A DNA stretch of 64,000 bases. Origin: Pseudomonas sp. Tri1 (GTDB taxonomy: Bacteria; Pseudomonadota; Gammaproteobacteria; Pseudomonadales; Pseudomonadaceae). The stretch lies in assembly GCF_017968885.1 (NCBI RefSeq), contig NZ_CP072913.1, forward strand, positions 4,510,001 to 4,574,000. The letters run 5' to 3'. The notes under the pieces were generated by a model. That model was not told the origin of the DNA. It did not search any database and saw nothing but the letters and a program-made list of their open reading frames with translations. The translations under genes were made by a program, and so were the position numbers. This document shows positions 63,824 to 64,000 of this stretch, piece by piece; the first letter of the stretch is position 1; each line of letters opens with the position of its first letter.

Positions 63824-64000
63824 GCCGTAGTCATTACCTCAAGCACCTGCTGCTGAGCATGGGCACACGCCTGGCGATGATCGGCCTGCGCCTGCTGCGC
63901 AACGTCTTGCTGGCCCGGATTCTGGGGCCCAGTGAACGCGGGTTGTTTGCGTTGCTCAGCACCCTGCCCGACCTGATCAGCGCCGCCACCAGCGGCGGCC
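63820..64000 (+). CDS. Wzx-like flippase, N-terminal part only
   Basis: The ATG at 63820 overlaps the deacetylase stop by four bases. The 60 residues in the window read MSRSHYLKHLLLSMGTRLAMIG, LRLLRNVLLARILGPSERGLF and LLSTLPDLISAA; this is the start of the polysaccharide-biosynthesis (MOP/Wzx) transporter family. It would flip lipid-linked repeat units across the inner membrane. The rest of the gene lies beyond the right edge. Confidence 0.85.
   Translation, partial: MSRSHYLKHLLLSMGTRLAMIGLRLLRNVLLARILGPSERGLFALLSTLPDLISAATSGG

Overview
The window is chromosomal DNA from a gamma-proteobacterium of the Pseudomonas fluorescens complex. The evidence is GC-rich sequence with long antisense shadow frames, the thrS-infC-rpmI-rplT order, a gene whose product closely matches RsmE of P. 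fluorescens/protegens, and several copies of the REP-type inverted repeats (GTGGGAGCGAGC...GCTCGCTCCCAC) typical of this group. There are no rRNA genes, tRNAs, CRISPR arrays, insertion sequences or prophage genes that I can support. Most of it is ordinary core and accessory genome; the last 13 kb is an exopolysaccharide cluster that runs off the right edge.

Layout. 1-2813 (minus): thrS, infC with a non-canonical AUU start, rpmI and the first 18 codons of rplT. 3189-5172: a small secreted protein, a cold-shock protein, an I78-type inhibitor lipoprotein and two small unknown genes. 5221-12181 (minus): a complete ribose operon rbsBACRKD followed by a secreted nucleoside hydrolase, with a sigma70 promoter and a LacI-family operator upstream of rbsB. 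12316-13954: a coiled-coil protein, then a LexA-box-controlled pair of a small unknown protein and a secreted endonuclease I. 14112-20370: a SPOR lipoprotein, rsmE, a DUF2214 membrane protein, cysS and glnS (minus), ppiB and lpxH (plus). 20501-25451 (minus): a tripartite multidrug efflux operon marR-nodT-emrA-emrB with a readable MarR operator inside its promoter. 25607-31017: tamA-tamB. 31083-43475: mixed metabolic and regulatory genes: GNAT, xthA, a SnoaL-like protein and a Tat-exported deacetylase next to a LysR regulator, a PstS-OmpA fusion, an M20 peptidase, a MASE2-GGDEF cyclase, a Baeyer-Villiger-type monooxygenase with an adjacent alpha/beta hydrolase, and an HglS-type 2-oxoadipate dioxygenase. 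43750-49459: an orphan T6SS Hcp, two small unknown genes, and an AttH-type ABC system. 49716-51413: a membrane phosphoethanolamine-transferase-like sulfatase-fold protein.

51793-64000 (plus) is a tightly packed Wzx/Wzy-type exopolysaccharide operon. In order it carries UDP-sugar 6-dehydrogenase, UDP-uronate 4-epimerase, initiating sugar-phosphate transferase, a ParA/BY-kinase-like protein lacking the Walker A lysine, Wza-like exporter, Wzz-like co-polymerase, GT4 transferase, Wzy-like polymerase, two GT2 transferases, NodB-type deacetylase and the start of a Wzx-like flippase. Most neighbours overlap by 4 bases, so the set should be translated together. The gene content predicts a uronic-acid-containing, possibly deacetylated secreted polymer.

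Seven REP-type paired inverted repeats sit between genes. Five intact members are each exactly 92 bases by my count.
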